DNA of 64,000 nucleotides. Source: Citrobacter sp. MGH106. GTDB lineage: Bacteria > Pseudomonadota > Gammaproteobacteria > Enterobacterales > Enterobacteriaceae. The stretch covers positions 248,001 through 312,000 of the forward strand of contig NZ_KQ089823.1 in NCBI RefSeq assembly GCF_001037495.1. Direction: 5' to 3'. Both the position numbers and the translations under genes were made by a program. This document shows positions 1 through 9,311 of the stretch, piece after piece; the stretch's first letter is position 1, and each line of letters starts with the position of its first letter. The notes below the pieces were generated by a model. That model worked only from the letters and a program-made list of their open reading frames with translations, was not told the origin of the DNA and ran no database searches.

Positions 1-459
1 CCTTATCTGGCAGCAACGGCAGCGATGATTCTGGTCTCATGGGCTTCAGATAAACTGCAAAACCGTAAACTGTTTGTCTGGCCGCTGTTACTGATCGCCG
101 CTTTCGCCTTTATCGGCTCCTGGGCCGTTGGTGCTGACCACTTCTGGGTTTCATACACCTTGTTGGTGATTGCAGGTGCGGCAATGTACGCTCCTTACGG
201 TCCCTTCTTCGCCATCATTCCAGAAATGCTGCCTCGTAACGTTGCCGGGGGAGCAATGGCACTGATTAACAGCATGGGCGCATTAGGCTCATTCTTTGGT
301 TCCTGGTTTGTCGGCTACCTCAATGGCACCACCGGCAGCCCTTCCGCCTCATACATTTTTATGGGGGTAGCGCTTTTTGCCTCAGTATGGCTAACTCTGA
401 TTGTCAGACCAAGTTCTGCTAATAATCAGCAACTTCCAACTGGCGCGCACCACGCTTAA
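1..459 (+). CDS. MFS transporter, C-terminal part (cut by window edge)
   Basis: The reading frame is open from base 1, so the N-terminal half lies outside the window; 152 residues remain. They hold about four to five hydrophobic helices, with the motif APYGPFFAIIPEMLPRNVAGG between helices, typical of the anion:cation symporter branch of the major facilitator superfamily. A polar tail (SSANNQQLPTGAHHA) ends the protein in the cytoplasm. It lies 22 bases upstream of ghrB on the same strand, so the two are probably cotranscribed. Because GhrB reduces 2-ketogluconate, the permease may import 2-ketogluconate or a related sugar acid (KguT-like). That substrate is inferred from context only. Confidence 0.8.
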   Translation, partial: PYLAATAAMILVSWASDKLQNRKLFVWPLLLIAAFAFIGSWAVGADHFWVSYTLLVIAGAAMYAPYGPFFAIIPEMLPRNVAGGAMALINSMGALGSFFGSWFVGYLNGTTGSPSASYIFMGVALFASVWLTLIVRPSSANNQQLPTGAHHA

Positions 460-481
460 ACACTAACTTACGGAGATTCGT

Positions 482-1456
482 ATGAAGCCGTCCATTATTC
501 TCTACAAAGCGTTACCTGACGATTTGCTGCAACGCCTGGAAGAGCATTTTACTGTGACTCAGGTGCCCAACTTGCGCCCGGAAACAGTAACACAGCACGC
601 ACAGGCCTTTGCCAGCGCGGAGGGACTGTTAGGCTCAAGTGAAACCGTCAATACCGCCCTGCTGGAGAAAATGCCCAAACTGCGTGCGACATCAACAATC
701 TCCGTCGGCTATGACAATTTTGACGTCGATGCTCTCAACGCACATAAGGTGCTGTTGATGCACACGCCAACAGTGCTGACAGAAACCGTCGCTGATACGG
801 TGATGGCGCTGGTGCTAAGCACAGCCCGCCGCGTGGTTGAAGTAGCTGAACGAGTGAAAGTCGGTGAATGGACCAAAAGTATTGGCCCAGATTGGTTTGG
901 CACCGATGTGCACCACAAAACGCTGGGGATTGTCGGCATGGGCCGCATTGGGCTGGCTCTGGCGCAACGTGCTCATTTCGGTTTTGGCATGCCGATTCTC
1001 TACAACGCGCGACGCCACCATAAGGAAGCAGAAGAGCGCTTCAACGCGCGTTACTGCGATCTGGACACACTGCTGCAGGAGTCTGACTTTGTCTGCCTGA
1101 TTCTGCCGTTAACAGAAGAAACGCATCACCTGTTTAGTACAGAGCAGTTTGCCAAAATGAAGTCCTCCGCCATTTTCATCAATGCGGGTCGTGGTCCGGT
1201 CGTGGATGAAACCGCGCTGATTGCTGCTCTAAAAAACGGGGAGATTCATGCGGCAGGTCTGGATGTGTTTGAGCAGGAACCGCTGTCGGTAGACTCACCG
1301 CTGCTGTCACTGCCAAACGTAGTGGCAGTACCGCATATTGGCTCAGCAACCCATGAAACACGCTATAACATGGCGGCCTGTGCGGTAGATAACTTAATCG
1401 ATGCGCTACAAGGAAAGGTCGAGAAAAACTGCGTGAACCCGCAGATTTTGGGGTAA
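482..1456 (+). CDS. ghrB: Glyoxylate/hydroxypyruvate/2-ketogluconate reductase GhrB
   Basis: NAD(P)H-dependent reductase of the D-2-hydroxyacid dehydrogenase family; acts in the cytosol on glyoxylate, hydroxypyruvate and 2-keto-D-gluconate. The 324 residues equal the E. coli length. The Rossmann motif GIVGMGRIG lies near residues 149-157. The catalytic set is visible as Arg in [11 protein letters not shown], Glu in GLDVFEQEP and His in [10 protein letters not shown]. The start ATG follows GGAGATTCGT. The upstream permease suggests a small sugar-acid operon, and the hairpin just downstream ends it. Confidence 0.97.
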   Translation: MKPSIILYKALPDDLLQRLEEHFTVTQVPNLRPETVTQHAQAFASAEGLLGSSETVNTALLEKMPKLRATSTISVGYDNFDVDALNAHKVLLMHTPTVLTETVADTVMALVLSTARRVVEVAERVKVGEWTKSIGPDWFGTDVHHKTLGIVGMGRIGLALAQRAHFGFGMPILYNARRHHKEAEERFNARYCDLDTLLQESDFVCLILPLTEETHHLFSTEQFAKMKSSAIFINAGRGPVVDETALIAALKNGEIHAAGLDVFEQEPLSVDSPLLSLPNVVAVPHIGSATHETRYNMAACAVDNLIDALQGKVEKNCVNPQILG

Positions 1457-1462
1457 AAAATA

Positions 1463-1495
1463 CCGGGTTGCGTTAACGCATACCCGGCATTTTGT
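1463..1495 (+). terminator. Hairpin terminator after ghrB
   Basis: CCGGGT (1463-1468) pairs with ACCCGG (1482-1487) around an inner palindrome TGCGTTAACGCA, followed by CATTTTGTATA. It lies 7 bases after the ghrB stop. Confidence 0.6.
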
Positions 1496-1504
1496 ATATA
1501 GCTA

Positions 1505-1536
1505 TAGGCCGGACAAGGCGAAGCCGCCATCCGGCA
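1505..1536. repeat. REP (repetitive extragenic palindrome) unit
   Basis: TAGGCCGGACAAGGCG (1505-1520) and the inverted arm GCCGCCATCCGGCA form the imperfect palindrome typical of enterobacterial REP elements. It sits between the convergent ghrB and yiaF genes, the usual place for such units. Confidence 0.75.
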
Positions 1537-1544
1537 CACTGCCA

Positions 1545-2255
1545 TTACTGGGCTGCACTCACCGCAGCAGTCCAGGCTTGAGTAAAGGCCTGGTGCTGAG
1601 AAGCCAGCGGGCCAATCAGCGTATTGTACTGACTTGCCTGTTGTGATGTTGGGAACTGGATACCGTTCGCAACAAAGCTCACCTGCGTATCCTGTTGCGC
1701 CACAAAATCACCTACCTGTACCAACTGCTGCGTGAAGATTTGCGCGGCAGGTATCAGCGGCTGTAACGCCTCAGCAGGCGCGGTTACCACTTTGTTGTAG
1801 ACCTGATCAAAAACAGGCTTCAGGTCGTCGCTCTGCTTCAACGCACCGTGTGCAGCATCGGCCTGGAGTTTCGCGTTCTGCAACTGCTGTCCTAACACAC
1901 CCAGCGCACCATTTGCCTGACGTAGCGGTTCACGCTGAGTCACATAATCCTGAGGAACACGAATTGCATTGACGCTATCAACAACCGGACGCAGACCGGA
2001 GTCCATCGCCTGATTTACCTGCTGCGAATAGCCGTAAAGAATCGCGTAATCGGACACAAACGGGCCAAACTGTTTTTTCTGATCGGCGGTAAGCGTCGGT
2101 AAACGCTCCCCACTACGCATTGCAGTATTCTGCAGAAAATCGATAAACGCTTTACGCTGATCGCCTTCTTTATCAAAACACCCACTCAGGCCAACTACCA
2201 TTAAGAGCGCCAAAACAGGCGCAAACCAGCGAGAGCAGGACTTACCTGTCGCCAT
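1545..2255 (-). CDS. yiaF: DUF3053 lipoprotein YiaF
   Basis: Predicted lipoprotein of unknown function. With the start at 2255 the protein is 236 residues, the length of E. coli YiaF; an upstream in-frame ATG at 2315 is rejected because the residues before MATGKSC do not look like a signal. The signal peptide ends in a lipobox (LSGC) near residues 22-25, so it should be diacylated and exported. The mature part is mostly helical with many Gln residues. The start has a good Shine-Dalgarno AAAGGAG. A short ORF (2269-2385) ends 13 bases upstream. Confidence 0.92.
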   Translation of the reverse strand: MATGKSCSRWFAPVLALLMVVGLSGCFDKEGDQRKAFIDFLQNTAMRSGERLPTLTADQKKQFGPFVSDYAILYGYSQQVNQAMDSGLRPVVDSVNAIRVPQDYVTQREPLRQANGALGVLGQQLQNAKLQADAAHGALKQSDDLKPVFDQVYNKVVTAPAEALQPLIPAAQIFTQQLVQVGDFVAQQDTQVSFVANGIQFPTSQQASQYNTLIGPLASQHQAFTQAWTAAVSAAQ

Positions 2256-2268
2256 TTTAATACTCCTT

Positions 2269-2385
2269 TCACCCAAAAATGCGCACAACGACACCCGCGT
2301 GCCTGACGATGACAAGGATAGTCCAGGTCAGCCCCGCAAGATACCCTTTCCACATAATCTTGTAAGGGAAAATCCCCCTTCCCAT
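2269..2385 (-). CDS. Putative 38-residue membrane protein upstream of yiaF
   Basis: Small ORF starting at ATG 2385, preceded by an unusually strong ribosome-binding site (AAAGGAAGG). The peptide starts MGRGIFPYKIMWKGY and contains a hydrophobic helix (LAGLTWTILVIV) followed by a basic, valine-rich tail ending VVVRIFG. Its TGA stop runs straight into the yiaF Shine-Dalgarno, so translation of the two would be coupled. I do not recognise the peptide. It could be a genuine small membrane protein or a leader peptide; a chance ORF is still possible. Confidence 0.4.
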   Translation of the reverse strand: MGRGIFPYKIMWKGYLAGLTWTILVIVRHAGVVVRIFG

Positions 2386-2633
2386 CGTCCTTCCTTTACT
2401 AACCAATGTTCCATTCCTCGCACGGTGTAATTTTTTAGTAATCTTTACAATTGGGATCCGTTGTCTGGAGATCCCGACCGTTATCAAATCGTTAGCAAAC
2501 TACAGGTTGCCCCACGCGAGACGCTGAAACGAATCCATAACCAGAACCTTCAGTCCGCCTTCATTTTTTACGACTATTCTTAATGAGCTTTGATCAAATT
2601 CACGATCCCGTTGTGTGATTTTAGGAGTTCTCA

Positions 2634-2924
2634 ATGGAATACAAAGATCCTATGTTTGAACTGCTGAGCAGTCTGGAACAGATTGTTTTTAAAGATGTAT
2701 CGCAGACGGTAACCCTGACGCAAAAATCCAACCCTTTCACCGAATTTGAACAGCTACGACGAGGGACTGGATTAAAAACAGATGATTTTGCCCGTGTAAT
2801 GGGCGTGACGGTCGCGATGGTCCATGAGTGGGAGTCTAAACGCGTAAAGCCTTCCAGCACTGAATTGAAATTGATGCGCCTGATACAGGCGGACCCAAGA
2901 TTAAGTAAGCAGTTGATGGATTAG
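2634..2924 (+). CDS. yiaG: XRE-family HTH regulator YiaG
   Basis: 96-residue DNA-binding protein, same length as E. coli YiaG. The C-terminal two thirds is a helix-turn-helix domain (EQLRRGTGLKTDDFARVMGV, then VAMVHEWESKRVKPSS), of the kind found in HigA-type antitoxins. No toxin gene adjoins it, so a stand-alone regulator is likely. The start has TTTAGGAGTTCTCA before ATG. An intrinsic terminator follows at once. Confidence 0.93.
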   Translation: MEYKDPMFELLSSLEQIVFKDVSQTVTLTQKSNPFTEFEQLRRGTGLKTDDFARVMGVTVAMVHEWESKRVKPSSTELKLMRLIQADPRLSKQLMD

Positions 2925-2948
2925 AACATTTTTCACATTTGATTTAAG

Positions 2949-2974
2949 AACGGCCCTGAAAAAGGGCCGTTTTC
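2949..2974 (+). terminator. Rho-independent terminator of yiaG
   Basis: AACGGCCCTG AAAA AGGGCCGTT followed by TTCTC: a 7-8 bp GC-rich stem with a T-rich tail, 25 bases after the yiaG stop. Confidence 0.85.
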
Positions 2975-3008
2975 TCGCCGTCGCTATCCACAAAAAAGAA
3001 AATAGTAG

Positions 3009-3037
3009 TTGCATCCCTATGCGTAAAATGAGTTAAT
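3009..3037 (+). promoter_or_regulatory. cspA promoter
   Basis: A -35 element TTGCAT (3009-3014) and a -10-like GTTAAT (3032-3037) are 17 bases apart. They precede the conserved cspA leader, whose transcription should start near 3044. Placement rests on similarity to the E. coli cspA promoter. Confidence 0.6.
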
Positions 3038-3043
3038 GCACTC

Positions 3044-3205
3044 AACGGTTTGACGTACAGACCATTAAAGCAGTTTAGTAAGGCAAGTCCCTTCAAGAGT
3101 TATCGTTGATACCCTTCGTAGTGAGCATTTCCTTTACTGTTAAAAAATCTGTAAAGCACGCCATATCGCCGAAAGGCACACTTATTTTTTAAAAGGTAAT
3201 ACACT
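3044..3205 (+). promoter_or_regulatory. cspA 5' leader (cold-responsive RNA thermosensor)
   Basis: An untranslated stretch of about 160 bases with the cold-box segment TTGACGTACAGACC near 3049-3062 and the conserved CACGCCATATCGCCGAAAGG block near 3158-3177. In E. coli this leader refolds on cold shock to expose the ribosome-binding site (here AAAAGGTAATACACT before ATG). The same role is inferred from sequence conservation. Confidence 0.75.
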
Positions 3206-3418
3206 ATGTCCGGTAAAATGACTGGTATCGTAAAATGGTTCAACGCTGACAAAGGTTTCGGCTTCATCACTCCTGACGATGGCTCTAAAGACGTGTTCGT
3301 ACACTTCTCTGCTATCCAGAACGATGGCTACAAATCCCTGGACGAAGGTCAGAAAGTTTCCTTCACCATCGAAAGCGGCGCTAAAGGCCCGGCAGCTGGC
3401 AACGTAACCAGCCTGTAA
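3206..3418 (+). CDS. cspA: Major cold shock protein CspA
   Basis: 70-residue OB-fold RNA/DNA chaperone, apparently identical to E. coli CspA. RNP1 (KGFGFI, residues 16-21) and RNP2 (VFVHF, residues 30-34) are intact. It melts RNA secondary structure during cold adaptation. Expression is controlled mainly after transcription by the long leader described at 3044-3205. The gene stands alone between terminators. Confidence 0.98.
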
Positions 3419-3442
3419 GCTTAAAAAAGCTCAGAATTCAAG

Positions 3443-3471
3443 ATCCCTGCCAAATGGCGGGGATTTTTTTA
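3443..3471 (+). terminator. Rho-independent terminator of cspA
   Basis: ATCCCTGCC (3443-3451) pairs with GGCGGGGAT (3456-3464, one G-T pair), loop AAAT, followed by a run of seven T. Confidence 0.9.
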
Positions 3472-3531
3472 TTTGCACGTTGCGATAAATCCCTCTCCTC
3501 TCTTCTTTGCATTACTTTACCCACTACACCT

Positions 3532-3562
3532 TTGACCTTTCCCTAAGGGCAAGCTTTATAGT
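3532..3562 (+). promoter_or_regulatory. MerR-type (CueR-like) promoter of cueP
   Basis: TTGACC (-35, 3532-3537) and TATAGT (-10, 3557-3562) are separated by 19 bases instead of 17, the hallmark of MerR-family promoters. The spacer holds an imperfect dyad (CTTTCCC TAA GGGCAAG). The TTGACCTTTCCC side resembles CueR sites at copA. This predicts activation by monovalent copper through CueR or a relative encoded elsewhere. Confidence 0.7.
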
Positions 3563-3604
3563 ACGTCGGCATGTATTCCACAATTTTCACAAGGAATTGA
3601 AGCT

Positions 3605-4144
3605 ATGTCGAAATCCTCACTGCTGCTGCTTTTGGGTTTATTCACAGCCAGTAACGTATTTGCAGCAACCCCAGAGTCAACCTTTCTGGCGCAACATGGG
3701 CTTAGCGGGAAATCCGTCGAACAAATGGTAGAAACCATTGACCAGTCGCCTCAGAGTCGTCCATTACCCTACTCTGCTTCCGTTACCAGTACGGCTCTTA
3801 AGCTGTCTTCCGGTGAGCAGGTTTATACACTGCCGCTCGGCGATAAGTTCTACCTGTCCTTTGCCCCTTATGAATGGCAAACGCACCCCTGCTTTAACCA
3901 CAGTCTCTCTGGCTGCCAGGGCGAAATGCCTGAGAAGACTTTTGATGTCAAAGTGACGGATAACAAAGGTGATGTTGTCGTACAAAAAGAGATGAAAAGC
4001 GGCCGTAATGGATTTATCGGCGTATGGCTACCGCGCAATATAGAAGGCACGATCGAAGTGAGTTATAACGGTAAAAGTGCGGCTCATTCCATTAAGACGA
4101 TGAATGATAGCCAGACCTGCCTGACAGAATTGCAACTGCGCTGA
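3605..4144 (+). CDS. cueP: Periplasmic copper-binding protein CueP
   Basis: 179-residue exported protein with an N-terminal signal peptide (cleavage after VFA, about residue 20). In Salmonella CueP stores copper in the periplasm, helps copper resistance and supplies Cu to SodC. The three functional cysteines known from Salmonella CueP are at the same positions here: C96 and C104 (HPCFNHSLSGC) and C172. The family block GFIGVWLPRNIEGTIEVSY is present at residues 136-154. The location between cspA and glyS matches Salmonella. E. coli K-12 lacks it. A CueR-like promoter precedes the gene. Confidence 0.92.
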   Translation: MSKSSLLLLLGLFTASNVFAATPESTFLAQHGLSGKSVEQMVETIDQSPQSRPLPYSASVTSTALKLSSGEQVYTLPLGDKFYLSFAPYEWQTHPCFNHSLSGCQGEMPEKTFDVKVTDNKGDVVVQKEMKSGRNGFIGVWLPRNIEGTIEVSYNGKSAAHSIKTMNDSQTCLTELQLR

Positions 4145-4151
4145 TAGCATA

Positions 4152-4191
4152 AAAAATGCCGGATAGCGCAATTTTGCTTATCCGGCATTTT
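4152..4191. terminator. Bidirectional terminator between cueP and glyS
   Basis: AAAATGCCGGATA (from 4153) and TATCCGGCATTTT (ending 4191) form a long stem with A and T runs on its flanks, so it can end transcription of both convergent genes. Confidence 0.85.
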
Positions 4192-4210
4192 CTAAGTCAT
4201 TTCACGACAA

Positions 4211-6280
4211 TTACTGCAGCAGTGAAATATCCGCCACGCGCAGGAACAGCTCGCGCAGTTTTTCGAGCATAGAGAGACGGTTAATACGTAGCTCTTTATC
4301 CTCGACGTTCACCATCACTTTCTCGAAGAAAGCATCCACAGGCTCACGCAGTTCAGCCAGCTCAACCAGCGCTTCCTGGTAGCGGCCTTCAGCGAAGAAC
4401 GGCTCGAGCTTGTCACGCAGCACGACAACCTGCATCGCCAGCGCAATCTCTTCCGGCTCTTTCAGCGTTGACGCATTCACGCGGTCATTCAGCTTCTCTT
4501 CTGACTTCGCCAGAATGTTCGATACACGTTTGTTGGCAGCAGCCAGCGCAGATGCGGCTTCCAGCGTACGGAAGTGCGAAACCGCCTTCATGCGTGCGTC
4601 GAAATCAGCCGGACGAGTCGGACGACGCGCCAGCACAGCCTGAATGGTATCAACGCTGTAACCTTCATCCTGATACCAGGCGCGGAAGCGGCCGAGCATA
4701 AAGTCGATAACGTCATCAACCACATTGGCGTTAGTCAGCTTATCACCGTACAGACGAACCGCTTCTTCGGTCAGCGTTTGCAGATCCAAAGTCAGGTTTT
4801 TCTCAACAATGATACGCAGTACGCCCAGCGCAGCACGACGCAGTGCAAACGGGTCTTTGTCACCTTTCGGATGCTGGCCGATACCGAAGATACCCGCCAG
4901 GGTGTCCATCTTATCGGCAATCGCTACCGCACAGGCAACCGGGTTGGACGGCAACTCATCGCCGGCAAAGCGAGGCTGATACTGTTCGTTCAGCGCCACA
5001 GCAACATCTTCCGCTTCGCCATCATGACGTGCGTAGTGCATGCCCATCACGCCCTGAGTGTCAGTGAACTCGAAGACCATGTTGGTCATCAGGTCACATT
5101 TTGACAGCAGGCCCGCACGGGTCGCATGATTAACATCAGCGCCAATCTGACCGGCAATCCAGCCCGCCAGCGCCTGAATACGATCGGTCTTATCACGCAA
5201 CGTACCCAGTTGCTGTTGGAACAGCACGGTTTGCAGGCGCGGCAAATGGTCTTCCAGACGTTTTTTGCGGTCGGTATTGAAGAAGAACTCGGCATCAGCC
5301 AGACGCGGACGAACCACTTTCTCGTTACCGGAGATGATTTGCTGTGGATCTTTAGACTCGATATTGGCAACGAAGATAAAGTTCGGCAGCAGTTTGCCGT
5401 CGTTCGCATATACCGGGAAGTACTTCTGGTCACCTTTCATGGTGTGGACCAGCGCTTCAGAAGGTACGGCGAGGAATTTTTCTTCAAATTTTGCCGTCAG
5501 CACCACTGGCCATTCAACCAGAGAGGCGACTTCTTCCAGCAGACTTTCGCTCAGATCGGCGTTACCACCAATCTTACGCGCCGCTTCTTCGGCATCGGCT
5601 TTAATTTTTGCCTTACGCTCGGCGTAATCGGCAATCACTTTACCGCGCTGACGCAGGATTTCAGGATACTGATCGGCATTGTCGATGGTGAATTCCGGCT
5701 CGCCCATAAAGCGGTGGCCACGAATCACGCGATCGGACTGAATACCCAGGATCGTTGCCGGAATAACTTTGTCGCCCAACAGCAAGGTCACAGTGTGAAC
5801 CGGACGCACAAAGTGAACATCAGACGCACCCCAACGCATCAGTTTCGGGATCGGCAGCTTAGCCAGCGAGGTGGCGATCATGTCAGGCAGCAGCGTTTCA
5901 GCACTTTCGCCTTTCACATGCGCACGATACAGCAACCACTCACCTTTATCAGTGGTCAGGCGTTCAGCCTGATCAACAGTGATGCCGCAACCACGCGCCC
6001 AACCCTCTGCCGCTTTGCTCGGATTACCGCTGGCATCAAATGCCTGGGCAATTGCCGGACCGCGTTTTTCAACTTCGCGGTCAGGTTGAGACTCAGCCAG
6101 AGCGGCTACCTTCAGCGCCAGACGACGCGGGGCGGCAAACCACTCAACATTGCCGTGCGCGAGGCCGGCGTTATCCAGCTCCGCGGTAAAGTTCGCAGCA
6201 AAGGACTCTGCCAGGCTGCGCAGTGCTTTTGGTGGCAGCTCTTCAGTGCCGATTTCCACCAGAAAAGTTTTCTCAGACAT
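4211..6280 (-). CDS. glyS: Glycyl-tRNA synthetase beta subunit
   Basis: 689 residues, the usual length for the bacterial beta chain. It pairs with GlyQ in the alpha2beta2 glycyl-tRNA synthetase, where the beta chain binds tRNA and carries an HD-like domain and a C-terminal anticodon-binding (DALR-type) domain. The N-terminus ([15 protein letters not shown]) is the family signature. It follows glyQ by 9 bases on the same strand. Essential housekeeping gene. Confidence 0.98.
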   Translation of the reverse strand: MSEKTFLVEIGTEELPPKALRSLAESFAANFTAELDNAGLAHGNVEWFAAPRRLALKVAALAESQPDREVEKRGPAIAQAFDASGNPSKAAEGWARGCGITVDQAERLTTDKGEWLLYRAHVKGESAETLLPDMIATSLAKLPIPKLMRWGASDVHFVRPVHTVTLLLGDKVIPATILGIQSDRVIRGHRFMGEPEFTIDNADQYPEILRQRGKVIADYAERKAKIKADAEEAARKIGGNADLSESLLEEVASLVEWPVVLTAKFEEKFLAVPSEALVHTMKGDQKYFPVYANDGKLLPNFIFVANIESKDPQQIISGNEKVVRPRLADAEFFFNTDRKKRLEDHLPRLQTVLFQQQLGTLRDKTDRIQALAGWIAGQIGADVNHATRAGLLSKCDLMTNMVFEFTDTQGVMGMHYARHDGEAEDVAVALNEQYQPRFAGDELPSNPVACAVAIADKMDTLAGIFGIGQHPKGDKDPFALRRAALGVLRIIVEKNLTLDLQTLTEEAVRLYGDKLTNANVVDDVIDFMLGRFRAWYQDEGYSVDTIQAVLARRPTRPADFDARMKAVSHFRTLEAASALAAANKRVSNILAKSEEKLNDRVNASTLKEPEEIALAMQVVVLRDKLEPFFAEGRYQEALVELAELREPVDAFFEKVMVNVEDKELRINRLSMLEKLRELFLRVADISLLQ

Positions 6281-6289
6281 GGCCGCCTC

Positions 6290-7201
6290 TTATTTGTCTT
6301 TGTTGCACATCGGGAAGCCAAGGGCTTCACGGGAAGCGTAGTAAGCTTCTGCCACTGCTTTAGTCAGGGTGCGAATGCGCAAAATATAGCGCTGACGCTC
6401 GGTGACGGAGATGGCTTTACGCGCATCCAGCAGGTTGAAGCTATGGGCGGCTTTCAGAATACGCTCGTAGGCAGGCAGCGGCAGCGGATTTTCCAGTGCC
6501 AGCAACTGCTGAGCTTCTTTCTCGTACTGCTCGAAGCAGGTAAACAGGAAATCCACATCGGCGTATTCGAAGTTGTAGGTGGATTGCTCCACTTCGTTCT
6601 GATGGAACACGTCGCCGTAAGTGGTTTTACCCAGCGGGCCGTCGCTCCAGACCAGGTCGTAAACGCTGTCTACGCCCTGAATGTACATGGCCAGACGTTC
6701 CAGACCGTAGGTAATTTCCCCGGTCACCGGCTTGCATTCCAGACCACCCACCTGCTGGAAGTAGGTGAACTGCGTGACTTCCATGCCGTTCAGCCACACT
6801 TCCCAACCCAGACCCCAGGCACCCAGCGTTGGGTTTTCCCAGTTATCTTCCGCGAAACGAATGTCGTGAATGGTCGGGTCCATACCCAGCTCCTTCAGAG
6901 AGCCCAGGTACAGTTCCTGAATATTGTCCGGTGACGGCTTAATGACGACCTGGAACTGATAGTAGTGCTGTAAGCGGTTCGGGTTTTCGCCGTAGCGACC
7001 GTCGGTCGGACGACGAGAAGGCTGCACATAAGCAGTTGCCATCGGCTCCGGCCCCAGCGCGCGCAGGCAGGTCATTGGGTGAGAAGTCCCCGCGCCGACT
7101 TCCATGTCCAATGGTTGAACAATGGTGCAGCCCTGGCGAGCCCAGTAATCCTGTAAGGTCAGGATCAAGCCCTGGAAGGTCCTGGTATCAAACTTTTGCA
7201 T
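6290..7201 (-). CDS. glyQ: Glycyl-tRNA synthetase alpha subunit
   Basis: 303-residue class II catalytic chain. It activates glycine with ATP and, with GlyS, charges tRNA-Gly. The start [22 protein letters not shown] and the segment [20 protein letters not shown] are the standard motif 1 and motif 2 regions. It is the first gene of the glyQS operon. Confidence 0.98.
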   Translation of the reverse strand: MQKFDTRTFQGLILTLQDYWARQGCTIVQPLDMEVGAGTSHPMTCLRALGPEPMATAYVQPSRRPTDGRYGENPNRLQHYYQFQVVIKPSPDNIQELYLGSLKELGMDPTIHDIRFAEDNWENPTLGAWGLGWEVWLNGMEVTQFTYFQQVGGLECKPVTGEITYGLERLAMYIQGVDSVYDLVWSDGPLGKTTYGDVFHQNEVEQSTYNFEYADVDFLFTCFEQYEKEAQQLLALENPLPLPAYERILKAAHSFNLLDARKAISVTERQRYILRIRTLTKAVAEAYYASREALGFPMCNKDK

Positions 7202-7296
7202 ATTATTTCGTGCTGGATACGTGTGGATTTAAAGGAAGCGGTCAGTATACCCGCTGGCTGCAAGATATACAGTACGAAACGGGAAAAAGGGTGCAC

Positions 7297-7608
7297 TTAG
7301 CGCATGGAAAGGTGCAAAAACTGCCCGTCTGCATCAAATGAGCAGACAAAACTCTCTTTACGGAAGGTAGAACCGCGCATCTCATAGCTACCCTGGAATT
7401 GTTCAAAGCCGGTAACATCAATTTTCTGGGTCGCAGTGTTATAGCGTTCGGCAGCCTCATTTTTGCACAATGATTCCATATCCAGCGAACGCGTAGGAGT
7501 GACTTTGACCTTTTGCGCCTTCTGTTCGGCCACGGACGATTGAGGGTCGGCGCATCCTGCCAACAGGAAGGTTGTCACCATCACAGGAAAGAAATACTTC
7601 ATCATCAT
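7297..7608 (-). CDS. ysaB: Lipoprotein YsaB
   Basis: 103-residue predicted outer-membrane lipoprotein of unknown function. The signal peptide ends in a lipobox (LLAGC, near residue 19). The C-terminal half (EQFQGSYEMRGSTFRKESF, then VCSFDADGQFLHLSMR) matches E. coli YsaB. Two cysteines in the mature part could form a disulphide. It lies between glyQ and wecH, as in E. coli. Confidence 0.9.
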   Translation of the reverse strand: MMMKYFFPVMVTTFLLAGCADPQSSVAEQKAQKVKVTPTRSLDMESLCKNEAAERYNTATQKIDVTGFEQFQGSYEMRGSTFRKESFVCSFDADGQFLHLSMR

Positions 7609-7785
7609 TTTATTACCGCCTGTTTTGCTGGTCAGTCTTATTATTATTTATGTCTGAAACTCGATTCCTATTGTGAGAATCTCCTCGGACCACCACAAGC
7701 TTTAGCGTAAGAACTCGGATTATTCCAGTGAGACACGCCGACAAAATGCCAGTCAGATTATTTTTAAATGGAAACAGAGGAACTG

Positions 7786-8781
7786 ATGCAGCCCAAAATT
7801 TTCTGGATTGATAACCTGCGAGGGATTGCCTGTTTAATGGTAGTTATGATTCATACCACTACCTGGTACATCACTAATGCGCAAATCGTCAGCCCAGTAA
7901 ACTGGGATCTTGCCAATGTGCTAAATTCAGCCTCACGCGTCAGCGTACCGTTGTTTTTTATGATCTCGGGTTATCTCTTTTTTGGCGAGCGAAGTGCTCA
8001 GCCGCGACATTTTGTGCGTATCGCACTCTGCATTCTGTTTTACAGCTCCGTAGCACTGGCCTACATCCTGTTATTTACCTCAATCAATGCCAGGCTATCG
8101 CTAATAAATCTGTTGCAGAAACCGGTGTTCTATCACCTGTGGTTTTTCTTCGCCATCGCCGTCATCTATCTGGTATCACCACTGATTCAGGTGAAGAATA
8201 TCAGCGGGAAAACGCTGCTGGCGCTAATGGTTGTACTTGGTGTCATTGCCAATCCCAACACCGTATCGCAAAAAATCAGCGGTTTTGAGTGGCTGCCCAT
8301 CAACTTATACATCAACGGCGATACGTTCTATTACATTCTGTACGGCATGCTGGGGCGGGCAATTGGCATAATGGAGACGCAAAAACGCGCATTAACCTGG
8401 CTCAGTGCGTTACTGTGTCTCGTTAGCGTGGTTATTATTTCTCGGGGGACGTTGCATGAACTCCACTGGCGAGGCAATTTTGCCGATACCTGGTATCTCT
8501 ATTGCGGTCCAATGGTATTTATTTGCGCTATATCACTGCTGACACTAATCAAAAATACGCTCAGCACGCGCACCATACCGGTACTTGGCCTTATTTCTCG
8601 CCATTCACTGGGTATTTATGGCTTCCATGCGCTGATCATTCATGCATTGCGCACGAATGGGATCGAGTTTAAAGCGTGGCCCCCGCTGGACATGCTGTGG
8701 ATTTTTAGCGCCACCCTGGCAGGTTGCTTGCTGCTTTCCATACTGTTGCAACGAATAGATACGCGCAGACTGGTGAGTTAA
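7786..8781 (+). CDS. wecH: O-acetyltransferase WecH (YiaH)
   Basis: 331-residue inner-membrane acyltransferase-3 family protein with about ten membrane helices. In E. coli WecH adds O-acetyl groups to GlcNAc residues of enterobacterial common antigen. The motif [17 protein letters not shown], with the conserved family His, opens the protein. The start at 7786 is chosen to match E. coli; an in-frame ATG lies six codons upstream. Its stop codon overlaps that of the convergent yiaB. Confidence 0.93.
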   Translation: MQPKIFWIDNLRGIACLMVVMIHTTTWYITNAQIVSPVNWDLANVLNSASRVSVPLFFMISGYLFFGERSAQPRHFVRIALCILFYSSVALAYILLFTSINARLSLINLLQKPVFYHLWFFFAIAVIYLVSPLIQVKNISGKTLLALMVVLGVIANPNTVSQKISGFEWLPINLYINGDTFYYILYGMLGRAIGIMETQKRALTWLSALLCLVSVVIISRGTLHELHWRGNFADTWYLYCGPMVFICAISLLTLIKNTLSTRTIPVLGLISRHSLGIYGFHALIIHALRTNGIEFKAWPPLDMLWIFSATLAGCLLLSILLQRIDTRRLVS

Positions 8782-9143
8782 GTCTCATCAGGTTGATCTT
8801 TTTTCAACGGACGCAACAGCAGGATCTGTCCCAGTAAACCCATTACGAATGCCGCCGGATACAGCCCCATTTCGACAGGTAATAACGGGGCATTCCATAT
8901 TCCTACCAACAGTAATCCTGTTGTTATCAATGCCACCATCTGACATACAGAGGAAAAGCGTTCATCATTCTGATTAAGATTTTTAGCATGATGATAAGCA
9001 TACGTAACGAACATCCCCGTCACCAACACACCCAAAAAATACCCTTTTCCACTCAACAGTGGGCATGCCCGCCATAAACCAACAATGTAAATAAGTGCGC
9101 CAGAAAGGAATAACATCCATGACCACAACCTCAAAGTCTTCAT
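8778..9143 (-). CDS. yiaB: YiaA/YiaB-family inner membrane protein YiaB
   Basis: 121-residue protein with four hydrophobic helices, the first two in the repeat form [20 protein letters not shown]. The motif [17 protein letters not shown] is the YiaAB family signature. Start 9143 is preceded by AAGGAGATCCCA. Function unknown. In E. coli the paralogue yiaA lies between wecH and yiaB; here it is missing and the wecH and yiaB stops overlap by four bases (TTAA). Confidence 0.88.
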   Translation of the reverse strand: MKTLRLWSWMLFLSGALIYIVGLWRACPLLSGKGYFLGVLVTGMFVTYAYHHAKNLNQNDERFSSVCQMVALITTGLLLVGIWNAPLLPVEMGLYPAAFVMGLLGQILLLRPLKKDQPDET

Positions 9144-9279
9144 TGGGATCTCCTTATCCATCAGGGATGATGATATGAAGTACCCAAAGGAGATCACACA
9201 GGAAATAGTGCCAACGCTGAGATTTAAGAATTAATTCATACTCAATTTCTATTGTTTTGATTTAGTCATACAGAAGATT

Positions 9280-9308
9280 TATCCCCCTCTACTGAGCAGA
9301 GAGGGATA
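9280..9308 (-). terminator. Terminator of the xylAB operon
   Basis: On the minus strand TATCCCTCTCT pairs with AGAGGGGGATA, with a short tail of mixed A/T bases. It begins a few bases after the xylB stop. Confidence 0.6.
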
Positions 9309-9311
9309 AGG

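Noticed and set aside
4574-5104. 176-residue plus-strand ORF in glyS
   Set aside because: Antisense shadow with no motif or start context.
5126-6934. 602-residue plus-strand ORF
   Set aside because: Lies wholly antisense to glyS and glyQ, shows no family motif and no ribosome-binding site; it is an artefact of codon bias in the real genes.
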